Assembly (NCBI RefSeq): GCF_001434785.1 | Contig: NZ_AZDT01000063.1 | Location: 99,206 to 151,592 of the forward strand | Origin: Levilactobacillus namurensis DSM 19117 | GTDB taxonomy: Bacteria > Bacillota > Bacilli > Lactobacillales > Lactobacillaceae | Length of the DNA: 52,387 bases | Direction of reading: 5' to 3' | In this document: positions 8,843-16,548 of the stretch, in pieces | Numbering within the stretch: the stretch's first letter is position 1 | How the letters are laid out: every line of letters starts with the position of its first letter | Notes under the pieces: model-generated | Told to the model about the DNA's origin: nothing | What the model saw: only the letters and a program-made list of their open reading frames with translations | Database searches by the model: none | Made by a program: the position numbers and the translations under genes

Positions 8843-9548
8843 GCTGAATTGCCCCCTCGTAGAGACTCTCGTAGAACGCTTCGACCCCGATGCCAAATTC
8901 TTGGCGAATCGCGTCGCTACTCTTGTGAGCGCAGATGGTCCGGTCCTTGATCACCACGACCTCGTCCAATAACGGCGCAATCTCCGTGACGTAATGGTCA
9001 CTGATGATCATGGTGGCTTCCGGCCGTTTCCACTTGATAATACTGCTGATAATCCGTTTCCGGCTCATACTGTCGATCCCGCTGAACGGTTCGTCTAGCA
9101 AGTACAGCGTGGCTTCCCTAGACAGCGTCAGGGCAATAATGAACTTTTCGCGCGTCCCCTTCGACAGCTTCGCCAGCTCCAGGTCGTCATCCAGCTGAAG
9201 GAAGGTGATCAGGTCCAGGTACTTCTTCGCGGAGAAATCCCCGTAGACCCGAGCGTAGAAGTCCCGCACCGCGCTCAGCTTAGTGGTTGGTCGGAACCCC
9301 TGCAAGGCTTCACTGAAACTGACCGCTATCCGGCGTTGGACCCCGGCCGTCGCGTCCCCGACCGCGATCGTTCCCCGGTATCCCTTGGCAAGGTCGGCAA
9401 TCAACCGCATCAGGGTGGTCTTCCCGGCCCCGTTCTCCCCTAACAGGCCCACAACCTTCCCCGGTGTGATGGTTAGATTGACGTCCGTCAGAATCGTCTG
9501 ATAATTCTTCCGGTAGGTTAAGTTGGTAATCGCTAATGCGTTGCTCAT
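8829..9548 (-). CDS. ABC transporter ATPase (YtrB-like)
   Basis: Cytoplasmic ATPase of 239 residues. Walker A is GENGAGKTT (about residues 37-45) and Walker B is LYLLDEPFSGID. The signature is LSKGTREK instead of LSGGQ, a variation frequent in ATPases of small ABC-2 exporters. The switch His appears in IISDHYV. It starts by an ATGA overlap with the regulator gene and ends inside the first permease gene. It should energise the permease pair downstream. Confidence 0.85.
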   Translation of the reverse strand: MSNALAITNLTYRKNYQTILTDVNLTITPGKVVGLLGENGAGKTTLMRLIADLAKGYRGTIAVGDATAGVQRRIAVSFSEALQGFRPTTKLSAVRDFYARVYGDFSAKKYLDLITFLQLDDDLELAKLSKGTREKFIIALTLSREATLYLLDEPFSGIDSMSRKRIISSIIKWKRPEATMIISDHYVTEIAPLLDEVVVIKDRTICAHKSSDAIRQEFGIGVEAFYESLYEGAIQHDDL

Positions 9549-9919
9549 TTGTCTGCCCCTTTCTGTGTGGCGATGTAGGTCCGCAGTTCCTGGACAATCT
9601 CATCGTCGCTTAACTCTAATCCGTGCACCTGGTGATAGAACTGCTGAACGTAGGTGACGATTAAGTGATGCTTTAACGCGGCAATCTGGGTCACGTCTTC
9701 CGTGACGAAGTTTCCCCGGCCGCGCTTGGAGATTAGAACCTGCTCCGTGACCATTTCGCTCAATGCGCGTTGGACCGTGTTGACGTTGACCGTGAGATCG
9801 ACCGCCAATTGCCGGACCGCTGGGACTTTATCCCCGGGTGCCAACTGTCCAGCAATGATCCGATGATACAAGTAATTCTTGATCTGGTAATAAATTGGGA
9901 CCTTATCATCAAATTGCAT
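9545..9919 (-). CDS. GntR-family regulator, YtrA type
   Basis: A short GntR protein of 124 residues: an N-terminal winged helix (YYQIKNYLYHRIIAGQLAPGDKVPAVRQLA, then NVNTVQRALSEM) followed only by a short C-terminal helical dimerisation part, the YtrA layout. It is the first gene of the exporter operon and probably represses it, since its promoter carries a matching inverted repeat. GGGGAGG precedes the ATG. Confidence 0.88.
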   Translation of the reverse strand: MQFDDKVPIYYQIKNYLYHRIIAGQLAPGDKVPAVRQLAVDLTVNVNTVQRALSEMVTEQVLISKRGRGNFVTEDVTQIAALKHHLIVTYVQQFYHQVHGLELSDDEIVQELRTYIATQKGADK

Positions 9920-9957
9920 AGTTTTTTCCTCCCCAAAGGTGACAGCAGTGCACTAAT

Positions 9958-10008
9958 AGTGTCCTATTTATCTATTACACTATAACATCATGTTCCCACT
10001 TTTCGCAA
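9958..10008 (-). promoter_or_regulatory. Promoter and operator of the YtrA-type operon
   Basis: On the minus strand TTGCGA (10003-10008) and TATAGT (9979-9984) are 18 bp apart. An inverted repeat AGTGT-N14-ACACT at 9958-9981 overlaps the -10 box and the start of transcription. YtrA-type repressors bind sites of this AGTGT...ACACT kind. Confidence 0.7.
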
Positions 10009-10051
10009 CCCCTGCCGGCAAAATCATAGCGGTCACCGGGAAACTTGCGGT

Positions 10052-10160
10052 ATAATAACAGTAATTATTCACCGGGTCAGGATTTAAAAAAACGCCCCGT
10101 GCGGGTGGTCCGGCACGTGAGCTTACATGGCCTTTTCATAAATTTTTGTATAAATTAAGG
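10052..10160 (+). ncRNA. Possible lacto-usp/6S-like RNA upstream of usp
   Basis: An isolated TATAAT at 10052-10057 is followed by about 100 nt without a frame that contains a CGTGC...GCACG hairpin around 10098-10120. In lactic acid bacteria a conserved RNA (lacto-usp, later linked to 6S RNA) sits directly upstream of usp genes. The location fits; I cannot confirm the consensus by eye and no -35 box is clear. Confidence 0.3.
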
Positions 10161-10162
10161 GC

Positions 10163-10190
10163 TTACACACCCGGTAATAAATGATATAGT
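10163..10190 (+). promoter_or_regulatory. Promoter of usp
   Basis: TTACAC at 10163-10168 and TATAGT at 10185-10190 are spaced by 16 bp, about 45 bp before the usp ATG. Confidence 0.55.
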
Positions 10191-10233
10191 AGAGATAGGA
10201 TTTCTATATGCATCGTGAAGGGGTGGCATCCAT

Positions 10234-10692
10234 ATGTTACAACAATACAAAAACATTCTGGTTCCCGTTGATGGTTCCAAAGCAACCCAACCAGTCCTTG
10301 AAAAAGCAATTGAAGTCGCTAAGCGCAACCAAACGCATCTAGACATTTTAAACGTGCTGGAAGTCAACCAATTCAGCGATACTTACGGTGGCGCGGTCAG
10401 TGGTGACGTCATCTACAAGTTATCTCAAGACGTCCAAGACCGGCTCGAAGACTTGAAGAAGCAAGCCATCGACGCTGGGGTCAAAGACGTCAGCATCCAC
10501 GTTCGGTTCGGGAACCCTAAGCCAGTTATCGCTCGGGAATTCCCAACCGACCACGACACGGAACTCATCGTCATCGGGTCGACCGGGCTGACCGCCGTAG
10601 AACGGTTAATGGTGGGCTCAGTTACCAACTACGTTAGCCGGTCCGCTATCTGCGACGTCCTGATCGTTAAGCCGGAAGATTTAGACGACTAA
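10234..10692 (+). CDS. Universal stress protein, UspA family
   Basis: Soluble protein of 152 residues. It begins with the family's ILVPVDGS strand and carries the ATP-binding pattern G-2x-G-9x-G(S/T) near its end (GSTGLTAVERLMVGS), so it probably belongs to the nucleotide-binding branch. AAGGGG precedes the ATG. It has its own promoter and terminator and so is probably a single-gene transcript. The exact stress it serves cannot be read from sequence. Confidence 0.9.
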   Translation: MLQQYKNILVPVDGSKATQPVLEKAIEVAKRNQTHLDILNVLEVNQFSDTYGGAVSGDVIYKLSQDVQDRLEDLKKQAIDAGVKDVSIHVRFGNPKPVIAREFPTDHDTELIVIGSTGLTAVERLMVGSVTNYVSRSAICDVLIVKPEDLDD

Positions 10693-10710
10693 CTCTGATT
10701 CTCGATAATC

Positions 10711-10747
10711 CCATAGCCTCCCGCTGATTTAGCGGAAGGCTATTTTT
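10711..10747 (+). terminator. Terminator of usp
   Basis: ATAGCCTCCCGCT pairs with AGCGGAAGGCTAT around a 5-nt loop with one mismatch and is followed by TTTTT. Confidence 0.85.
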
Positions 10748-10780
10748 AACGAAAAAATGCTCAAAGGAGATGTTGCTACC

Positions 10781-11662
10781 ATGCACTGGACTTACACACG
10801 GCACCTACCGCCAGACTTTACGCCCCGCTCGGTCCGCCAACTCTTAACGGATTGGTGGTTGCCCAGCCACCTGGTTCACAGCCTGCGCATCGCTCAGCGG
10901 GTCTTGGTCAACGACCACTACCGGTCCATGAATCAGCTAGTCCAGCCTAACGACCGGGTCACCCTGACCTTTCTACCCGCAGACTTCGCTCATCCCTTCC
11001 CAGACGTCGCCCCCGATAGTGCGGCGACCGTCAGCGTGCTCTACGAAACGGCCGACTTATTGGTCATCAACAAGACCCGGGGCAGTAAGACTCACCCCAA
11101 TCAACCCGGTGAACGGGGCACGACACTGAACCACGTGGCGGCCTACCTGGGCGCTGATCAGCCCGGGCCCTACATTCTCAGCCGATTGGACCAGGAGACC
11201 ACTGGAGCACTGCTGATGACCAAGACCCCCGGAGTGGTGCCCATCATGGTCCGCTTGATTGCCGAGAAACGCGTCCAGCGTACCTATCTGGCCTGGGTCC
11301 ACGGCCGCCTAAGCGGCCACGGGACCTTTACTGACCCGATTGGTCGTGACCCACATGATAAGCGTAAGCGCTTGGTGAACGGCGTGCATCCCCAGCGGGC
11401 CATCACCCACTACCAAGCCGTCGATCACCGGCCCGATGCCACGCTGGTCCAGTTGCGCTTAGAGACTGGTCGGACCCACCAACTGCGGGTCCATCTCGCA
11501 GCTAGTGGTCATCCTCTGATTGGCGATCCACTTTACGGCTCCCCCAGTCGGGTCCGCTTACGGCTTCACTGCTGGCAACTCAGCTTCCCGCAGCCCTTCA
11601 CCCTAGACACACCCCCAACTACCGTCACAGCTCCCGTCCCCACTGATTTCGACCAGTTTTGA
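10781..11662 (+). CDS. RluA-family pseudouridine synthase
   Basis: Isomerises specific uridines to pseudouridine in rRNA or tRNA. The protein is 293 residues. The catalytic Asp is residue 137 in SRLDQETTGALL, matching the RLD-x-x-T-(S/T)-G motif, and the later TGRTHQLRVHLAASGHPLIGDPLYG block is diagnostic of RluA/RluD-type enzymes. The N-terminal 70 residues resemble the degenerate S4-like start of the family. I chose the ATG at 10781, with AAAGGAGA about 10 nt upstream. Its exact RNA target cannot be assigned. Confidence 0.88.
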   Translation: MHWTYTRHLPPDFTPRSVRQLLTDWWLPSHLVHSLRIAQRVLVNDHYRSMNQLVQPNDRVTLTFLPADFAHPFPDVAPDSAATVSVLYETADLLVINKTRGSKTHPNQPGERGTTLNHVAAYLGADQPGPYILSRLDQETTGALLMTKTPGVVPIMVRLIAEKRVQRTYLAWVHGRLSGHGTFTDPIGRDPHDKRKRLVNGVHPQRAITHYQAVDHRPDATLVQLRLETGRTHQLRVHLAASGHPLIGDPLYGSPSRVRLRLHCWQLSFPQPFTLDTPPTTVTAPVPTDFDQF

Positions 11663-11675
11663 GTGGCTTCTCATG

Positions 11676-11726
11676 CGCCTTACCGGGGGACCACGAGGCT
11701 TACTAGCTCCTCACGGCTTATCCCCC
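11676..11726. repeat. Remnant of the repeat family
   Basis: CGCCTTACCGGGGG, nearly the conserved repeat end read in reverse, is followed by GAGG...CCTC and a closing CCCCC. It is a short hairpin-like remnant just after the pseudouridine synthase gene. Confidence 0.45.
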
Positions 11727-11806
11727 AAATGAACCATAAGTGGAAAACACTAAGGGGGCACCTCGCAAACATAACGCCAGTTGGTAAAAGGTGGGAAATA
11801 TAAGTC

Positions 11807-12196
11807 ATGGTCGTATCAATAAAGAAACTATTAATATTTTTGATTAGTGTATTACTATCTATAGGATCAGCGTTTTATTCAGACACTGGGTTCTGGTTTA
11901 AAGTTTTACTTTTCTTAATAGGGATTGTGACTAACTTTATATTATTAATGGATCTGTCAAGGATAAAAAGTATTAAGAACCTATTTTCTGAGAACAACAA
12001 TAAAAATTATTCTCCTTGGGTAGAGTTTCTGGGTGGTGTTATTGTCGTTGCATGGAGCCTCCAGATTCCCACAAGCCTTTCGTTAATAGAAAGCGTGGCT
12101 TGGATAGTTGCAAATTCAATTTGTGCTGCAAGTGCGTACTACTGTGCCTGCCTAGTCGTTAGTTTTCTTTTACGGTTACAGTCAAAAATTAAATGA
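11807..12196 (+). CDS. Hypothetical small membrane protein
   Basis: I do not recognise this 129-residue protein. It has four likely transmembrane segments (about residues 5-22, 30-48, 72-90 and 97-120), with a charged loop rich in Lys and Asn between the second and third. A GGTGGG-like ribosome site lies about 10 nt before the ATG. The gene is AT-rich and uses A/T-ending codons, unlike the genes either side, which suggests acquisition from elsewhere. A weak terminator hairpin follows. Confidence 0.6.
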   Translation: MVVSIKKLLIFLISVLLSIGSAFYSDTGFWFKVLLFLIGIVTNFILLMDLSRIKSIKNLFSENNNKNYSPWVEFLGGVIVVAWSLQIPTSLSLIESVAWIVANSICAASAYYCACLVVSFLLRLQSKIK

Positions 12197-12207
12197 GTAA
12201 AAGAAGT

Positions 12208-12248
12208 GTACCGAAGATTTATAATAATTCTTCGATACATTTCTTTTT
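12208..12248 (+). terminator. Likely terminator of the small membrane protein gene
   Basis: GTACCGAAGA pairs with TCTTCGATAC with one mismatch, followed by a T-rich stretch. Confidence 0.6.
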
Positions 12249-12314
12249 GACTATTTCTAATTTTACGATTGGTACACAATGAAATTGCCGTGTGCTATTT
12301 TAATGCATGATGAC

Positions 12315-12363
12315 TATAAAATGGCTCCCCAGATTGGCTTTAAGCCAGTCTAGAGAGCCATTC
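12315..12363 (-). terminator. Terminator downstream of the short-chain dehydrogenase
   Basis: AATGGCTC...GAGCCATT forms a long imperfect stem with an inner GACTGGC/GCCAATC pairing. On the minus strand it is followed by TTTT. It lies about 120 bp after the dehydrogenase stop. Confidence 0.7.
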
Positions 12364-12435
12364 GATTATTAAGTTAATCCACAGCACACTCATCGTGAGC
12401 ACCACGACCAAACTATCGTCGATTCGGTCCTTTGT

Positions 12436-12452
12436 GACCGCCCGGTAAGGCG
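12436..12452 (+). repeat. Solitary repeat end
   Basis: GACCGCCCGGTAAGGCG is the conserved 3' end of the repeat family standing alone, without the body of the repeat. Confidence 0.55.
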
Positions 12453-12484
12453 ACTGATGCTCACTCGTGTCAAATTTTAACGCT

Positions 12485-13222
12485 TTATTGTGCCGTGTAC
12501 CCGCCATCAACCACGAACTCGGCACCCGTGGAGAAGCTGGATTCATCAGAGGCTAAGTAGAGGGCCATGTTGGCAATCTCGCTGGCCTCGCCTAACCGGC
12601 CAACTGGATGTAGGGCTTCCAACTCTTTGCGCTTTTCAGGATAAGCGTCCACCATCGGCGTATGCACATAGCCGGGGTGAATCGAGTTGACCCGAATCGG
12701 GTAATTCTTTTCCGCACAGTAGAGCGCAGCGGACTTGTTGAGCATCCGCACGCCGCCCTTAGCCGCGTTGTAAGCGAACAAGTTGGAGATCCCAATCAAT
12801 CCGGCGATGGAAGACAGGTTAATGATTGACCCGCCCTGGGCCTTCATATGTACAATGGCGTGCTTGACCCCGTACATGACCCCATCGAGGTCAACGGCTA
12901 AGACCTTGTGCCAAACGTCGTCGGTGATTTCTTCCGCATTATTGAAGCTCAGGATACCGGCGTTGTTCATCAAAACGTTCACCGGACCAAACGCCTTTTC
13001 AGCGGCTTGGAAAACGGGTTCCCATTGGTCTTCTTGGGAAACGTCCTGCTTCACAAAGATGGCGTTGTCGCCGATTTCCTGTAACGCTTCAGCGCTACCT
13101 TGATCGTCAATATCGGTGATAACCACCTTGGCGCCCTCCTTAACGAAGGCTTTTGCGGTCGCCAAACCAATTCCCTTGACGCCACCAGTTACGATTGCCA
13201 CTTTTCCATCTAAACGTGCCAT
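12485..13222 (-). CDS. Short-chain dehydrogenase, (R)-alcohol dehydrogenase-like
   Basis: NAD(P)-dependent oxidoreductase of 245 residues with a Rossmann fold. The cofactor motif TGGVKGIG is at residues 12-19, NNAG at 86-89, catalytic Ser138, and Tyr151/Lys155 in YNAAK. The C-terminus GAEFVVDGGYTAQ is nearly the same as that of the (R)-specific alcohol dehydrogenases of L. brevis and L. kefiri, where the final Gln helps bind magnesium. Asp37 at the end of the second strand argues for NADH rather than NADPH. The substrate is unproven; a ketone or alcohol is likely. AAGAGGAAG precedes the ATG. Confidence 0.87.
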   Translation of the reverse strand: MARLDGKVAIVTGGVKGIGLATAKAFVKEGAKVVITDIDDQGSAEALQEIGDNAIFVKQDVSQEDQWEPVFQAAEKAFGPVNVLMNNAGILSFNNAEEITDDVWHKVLAVDLDGVMYGVKHAIVHMKAQGGSIINLSSIAGLIGISNLFAYNAAKGGVRMLNKSAALYCAEKNYPIRVNSIHPGYVHTPMVDAYPEKRKELEALHPVGRLGEASEIANMALYLASDESSFSTGAEFVVDGGYTAQ

Positions 13223-13284
13223 ACTAACTTCCTCTTTTCCAAATCAAGTTGCCTCTAAGTGATACTGGTTGTGGGTATGGTTCC

Positions 13285-13313
13285 AGAATAGCGCACCGTT
13301 TCTCATTATGCAA
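13285..13313 (-). promoter_or_regulatory. Promoter of the short-chain dehydrogenase gene
   Basis: On the minus strand TTGCAT (13308-13313) and TATTCT (13285-13290) are 17 bp apart, about 60 bp before the start codon. Confidence 0.6.
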
Positions 13314-13496
13314 GCACTTACAGAAAAGTTTCAACCTAGACGCACCGCTACTAGCTAGTCAGCCCCGCCAACTCAAGGATTAGGCCAATTGAAAGATGTT
13401 GAAATGTCCGTGACCCACCACCATGTTCCAGCCAACGCGTCATTTAAGGGCTGTCTCGAAACAATAGTTCTGGCTGCTCCCCCCAAAAAAGGACAC

Positions 13497-13523
13497 AAAA
13501 AAACCGGAGTAACCACACTCCGG
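13497..13523 (-). terminator. Minus-strand terminator without a clear gene
   Basis: CCGGAGT-N6-ACTCCGG with a T-run on the minus-strand side. No convincing minus-strand gene ends just to its right, so it may belong to a lost gene or to leftover sensor-operon transcription. Confidence 0.6.
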
Positions 13524-13702
13524 CTCCCACTAGCATCATTAGAGTATTCAACGTATTCACAGTTTGTAGTCAGGAAACGCCGTTACTCAAATTAGCTATC
13601 ATCTCAATATGTAGTATTGAGCGATTCAACCTTCCCCGAGTGGCGGGCCATCCGAGGAAGCGTAAGTAAATACTAATCATCACAATTAGTGTCTGCTCAC
13701 AA

Positions 13703-13888
13703 ATGCAAGAATCTGTAAACCTTTTTTGGTTTGCCAGCTTCTCTGAAAGATTGATTGGTATTACAAGTCTTAGTATAGCAAACATCGCCATAATTGCAAG
13801 CGCTTTCTTTATATTACTAATAAATTTTATCAGCTATAAGTTTCTTCGTAACAATGACGAGTTTGTGAATATCCAAGGGGCCGACTAA
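13703..13888 (+). CDS. Possible small membrane peptide or gene remnant
   Basis: A 61-residue frame with one strong hydrophobic segment (SLSIANIAIIASAFFILLI) and a short charged tail. It lies in a locally AT-rich patch and has no visible ribosome site. It reaches four bases into the 3' end of the convergent sensor gene. It could be a toxin-like peptide, a fragment of a larger membrane protein, or chance. I cannot assign a function. Confidence 0.25.
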   Translation: MQESVNLFWFASFSERLIGITSLSIANIAIIASAFFILLINFISYKFLRNNDEFVNIQGAD

Positions 13889-15198
13889 TTTCGGGGGAAC
13901 GAGAGCACCAGCTCCGCCCAGTGTCGCTTAAGCTGCAGCCGAACCACCACGGGGACCCGTAAACTATGCACAATGTTCTTAAAATCCAGGGTCCACTGCT
14001 GGTTCACCAAGCGGTAACTCGTGACTTGCGTATCCTCGGGGACTGGGAAAATCAGACGGTACACAATCGCCTTAGACGTCGACTGTAACTCCAGCGTCAT
14101 GGTCGCCGGGCGGTGTAACGCCACCACGGGCAACGCCAGCGGAATGGTCTGCCCCACCACGTCGTCCAACTGCCGCAACAGCGCCACGGTGGTGGTGATG
14201 GGCCGCGGAATCACCACGAACACCTGCACGCCCCGTTGCCGTGCTAAGAGGTAGTGGTGGTAGATCTGGTAACGTAACGATTCCCGGGACACGTTATTGA
14301 GGTCCTCAATCGTCAGATCCGCCGCGTTACTGGTGACCCACTTAGAGCGGATATCCACGTACAACTGGCGAAAGCTGGCATAATCCTGGTCGGCCAGATA
14401 ACCGCCCAACCCCAATAGCATGTTCTGGTAGTCGTGGTGAAACCGCCGGACTTGGGCCATCTGGTTCTCCAGTTCCGTCGAGTAGAGTTCTTGGAACTGC
14501 TGCTGGCTGCGCTGTGCGCGGGCCCGCTCCCGTTGCAAGTGGGTCAGCATCAAGATATAAGTCCCCAGCGCGATGCCGATAATCAAAACTGCCCCCATCA
14601 GGGCCAAGAAGATCACGTAGTCCCGGGACCCCGGCAGTAACTGCAACGACATTTCCAGACCACAGAAGACCAGCAGTAAGGTGACCATCAGGGCCAACAA
14701 CAGGTAAGTCGACCGTTGGCGCAACGTTCCCTGAATCAGGTTCTCCATGGGCGCCCGCGTCTGCCACAGACCCACTGCTAAAGCCGTGCACAGTACACTG
14801 ACGAAGACCATCGCCGTGACCATCCCCCGTAGCGAACGCGTAAAGGCGTAGGACGTGGAAAGCATGGTCACCGCTACGCTGGCCGTATAGGTCACCTCGA
14901 CCGCCAGATAGGCCAAGATGCTCACGCTCAAGAAGCTGGGCAGACTGGCGCGGTGGCGTCGGGGAATTCGGATAACTTCCACGACCAATAACCCGATGAT
15001 TGGCAGCATGATGCCCCGTGGCAGATACGCTAGGACTAGCCCATCCCCAACCGTATAGGCCCCCGCCATTACGATGGCATAAGCGGCCATGTGCTTAGGC
15101 TGCAACTGGGGAAACCAGTAATATTGAAAGTAGACGAACCAGTACGTCATCACCAGGTTCACCATGCTAAAAATGAGCCATGTTTGCAGCATCGTCAT
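13885..15198 (-). CDS. Agr-type sensor homologue with His but no ATP-binding motifs (second copy)
   Basis: A membrane protein of 437 residues homologous to the two genes before it. The N-terminal half has about six hydrophobic spans, beginning MTMLQTWLIFSMVNLVMTYWFVYFQYYW. The cytoplasmic part keeps the HPK10-type phospho-acceptor block RRFHHDYQNML. Where Agr-type kinases have the N-box (LLDNAxEA) it reads LDDVVGQTIPL, and there is no glycine-rich GLGL box. The fold may remain but ATP binding looks lost. I chose the ATG at 15198, with GAGGG upstream, because it aligns with the paralogue's start. It is last in the operon, 29 bp after its paralogue. Confidence 0.8.
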   Translation of the reverse strand: MTMLQTWLIFSMVNLVMTYWFVYFQYYWFPQLQPKHMAAYAIVMAGAYTVGDGLVLAYLPRGIMLPIIGLLVVEVIRIPRRHRASLPSFLSVSILAYLAVEVTYTASVAVTMLSTSYAFTRSLRGMVTAMVFVSVLCTALAVGLWQTRAPMENLIQGTLRQRSTYLLLALMVTLLLVFCGLEMSLQLLPGSRDYVIFLALMGAVLIIGIALGTYILMLTHLQRERARAQRSQQQFQELYSTELENQMAQVRRFHHDYQNMLLGLGGYLADQDYASFRQLYVDIRSKWVTSNAADLTIEDLNNVSRESLRYQIYHHYLLARQRGVQVFVVIPRPITTTVALLRQLDDVVGQTIPLALPVVALHRPATMTLELQSTSKAIVYRLIFPVPEDTQVTSYRLVNQQWTLDFKNIVHSLRVPVVVRLQLKRHWAELVLSFPRN

Positions 15199-15227
15199 GT
15201 TAACCCTCTTTCTTAGCCGTTGCGCCC

Positions 15228-16548
15228 CTAACGCATCGGCAACACGATCAAGAGTTGCCCCCAATGCAACTTGATCCGCACCTGACTGGTCACATCATCC
15301 GCTAGCTCCCGCAATAACGGGGCAAAATCCAGGGCGAACGCGGGACCCTGCACACTGTGGTGCCCCACCACCTTGGTTGCATCCGGCACCGGAAAGGTCA
15401 CCTGCAACAGGGTCGCGTCGCGCGTCGCCGTTAGCTCCAAGGTGACCATCGCCGGTTCGACCTTGGCCACGGCCTGGATGATCACCGGTAGCGCTTGGTC
15501 GAGAAACTGGCTGAGCTGGCGGGTCACCAAGACCGTTGCCGTCAGGGGCTGGGGAATCCGGACGAATAAGTTGACCCCCACCCGTTGCGCGAAGAGGTAC
15601 GCATGGTACAGCGCGTACCGGACGATGCCCCGCGGCATATTCTCCAGGTCATCGATGGTCAGGTCGGCGGCATCACTGGTTTCCCAACCAGACCGAATAT
15701 CGATGTAGAGCTGACGAAAGCCCGCGTAATCGTGGTCCGCTAAGTAGCCGCCCAAGCCCAGTAGCATGTTCTGATAGTCGTGGCGGAACTTTCGAACCGC
15801 CTCCATCTGGCGGGAGAGCTCCGTGGAATACTGTTGCCGGAAGGCCTGTTGCTGCCGCTGGGACTTCGCGTGGCTCTGCTGAAGGTGGGTCTGCATCAAG
15901 ACATAGGTCGCTAGCGACAACCCCACCATCAGGGTCCCCGAGACGGCCGTCATGAACAGGATGTACATGGACGACCAGTTCAACAGCTGCAACGTGTACT
16001 CGAAGAGCATGAAGACGATGGCCAGGCACAGCATGAAGACCAACAGGAGGTATTCCATCGGCCGATTCAGCATGGCCCGAATCAGGTTCTCCATGGGGGC
16101 CTGCGTGACGCCTAACGCCATGACCAGCAAGGCAAAGATCACGTTATCGAACAACAATTCCGTCACGGTTCCCGGTAACGACGCCGCGAATTGAATGTTG
16201 GTGGTGAGAATCGTCAGCGAGATGCTCAAAGTATCGACGAACTCCTTGAACAGGTAGGCAAACACCGTCACGTTAAGTAACGCGGGCAGGTAAACCCACC
16301 GTTTAGGTCCTAGGCATCCCAACTCGATCGCCAGTAAGACGACAGCGGGTAATGCGCTCAACCAGGCCGTCTGGGGGCAAGTTCAACAGCACCCGGTCCA
16401 GACACGCGTAGATTAGCCCCATCAAAAAACAAAAACCCGTAAATGGTTGCGGACGCAACTGGGGGAACCAATAATACTGAAAGTAGACGAACCAGTAGAC
16501 CAGCGAGACTTCCGCCAGCCACAGGCTCCAACCATTAACGGCAATCAT
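15228..16548 (-). pseudogene. Agr-type sensor homologue with His but no ATP-binding motifs, frameshifted
   Basis: Paralogue of the gene that follows. The N-terminus (VYWFVYFQYYWFPQLRPQ) is in one frame and the remainder in another; the switch falls at a run of five C on the coding strand (plus-strand G at 16373-16377), where four C would give one continuous protein of about 440 residues aligned along its length to its neighbour. The cytoplasmic part has RKFRHDYQNML, the phospho-acceptor His block, but LDQALPV in place of the N-box and no glycine box. It overlaps the kinase gene upstream by ATGA. Mutation, phase variation and sequencing error are all possible. Confidence 0.75.

Noticed and set aside
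13570-13791. 73-codon minus-strand frame ahead of the orphan terminator
   Set aside because: No ribosome site and no recognisable features; it overlaps a more protein-like opposite frame, itself doubtful.
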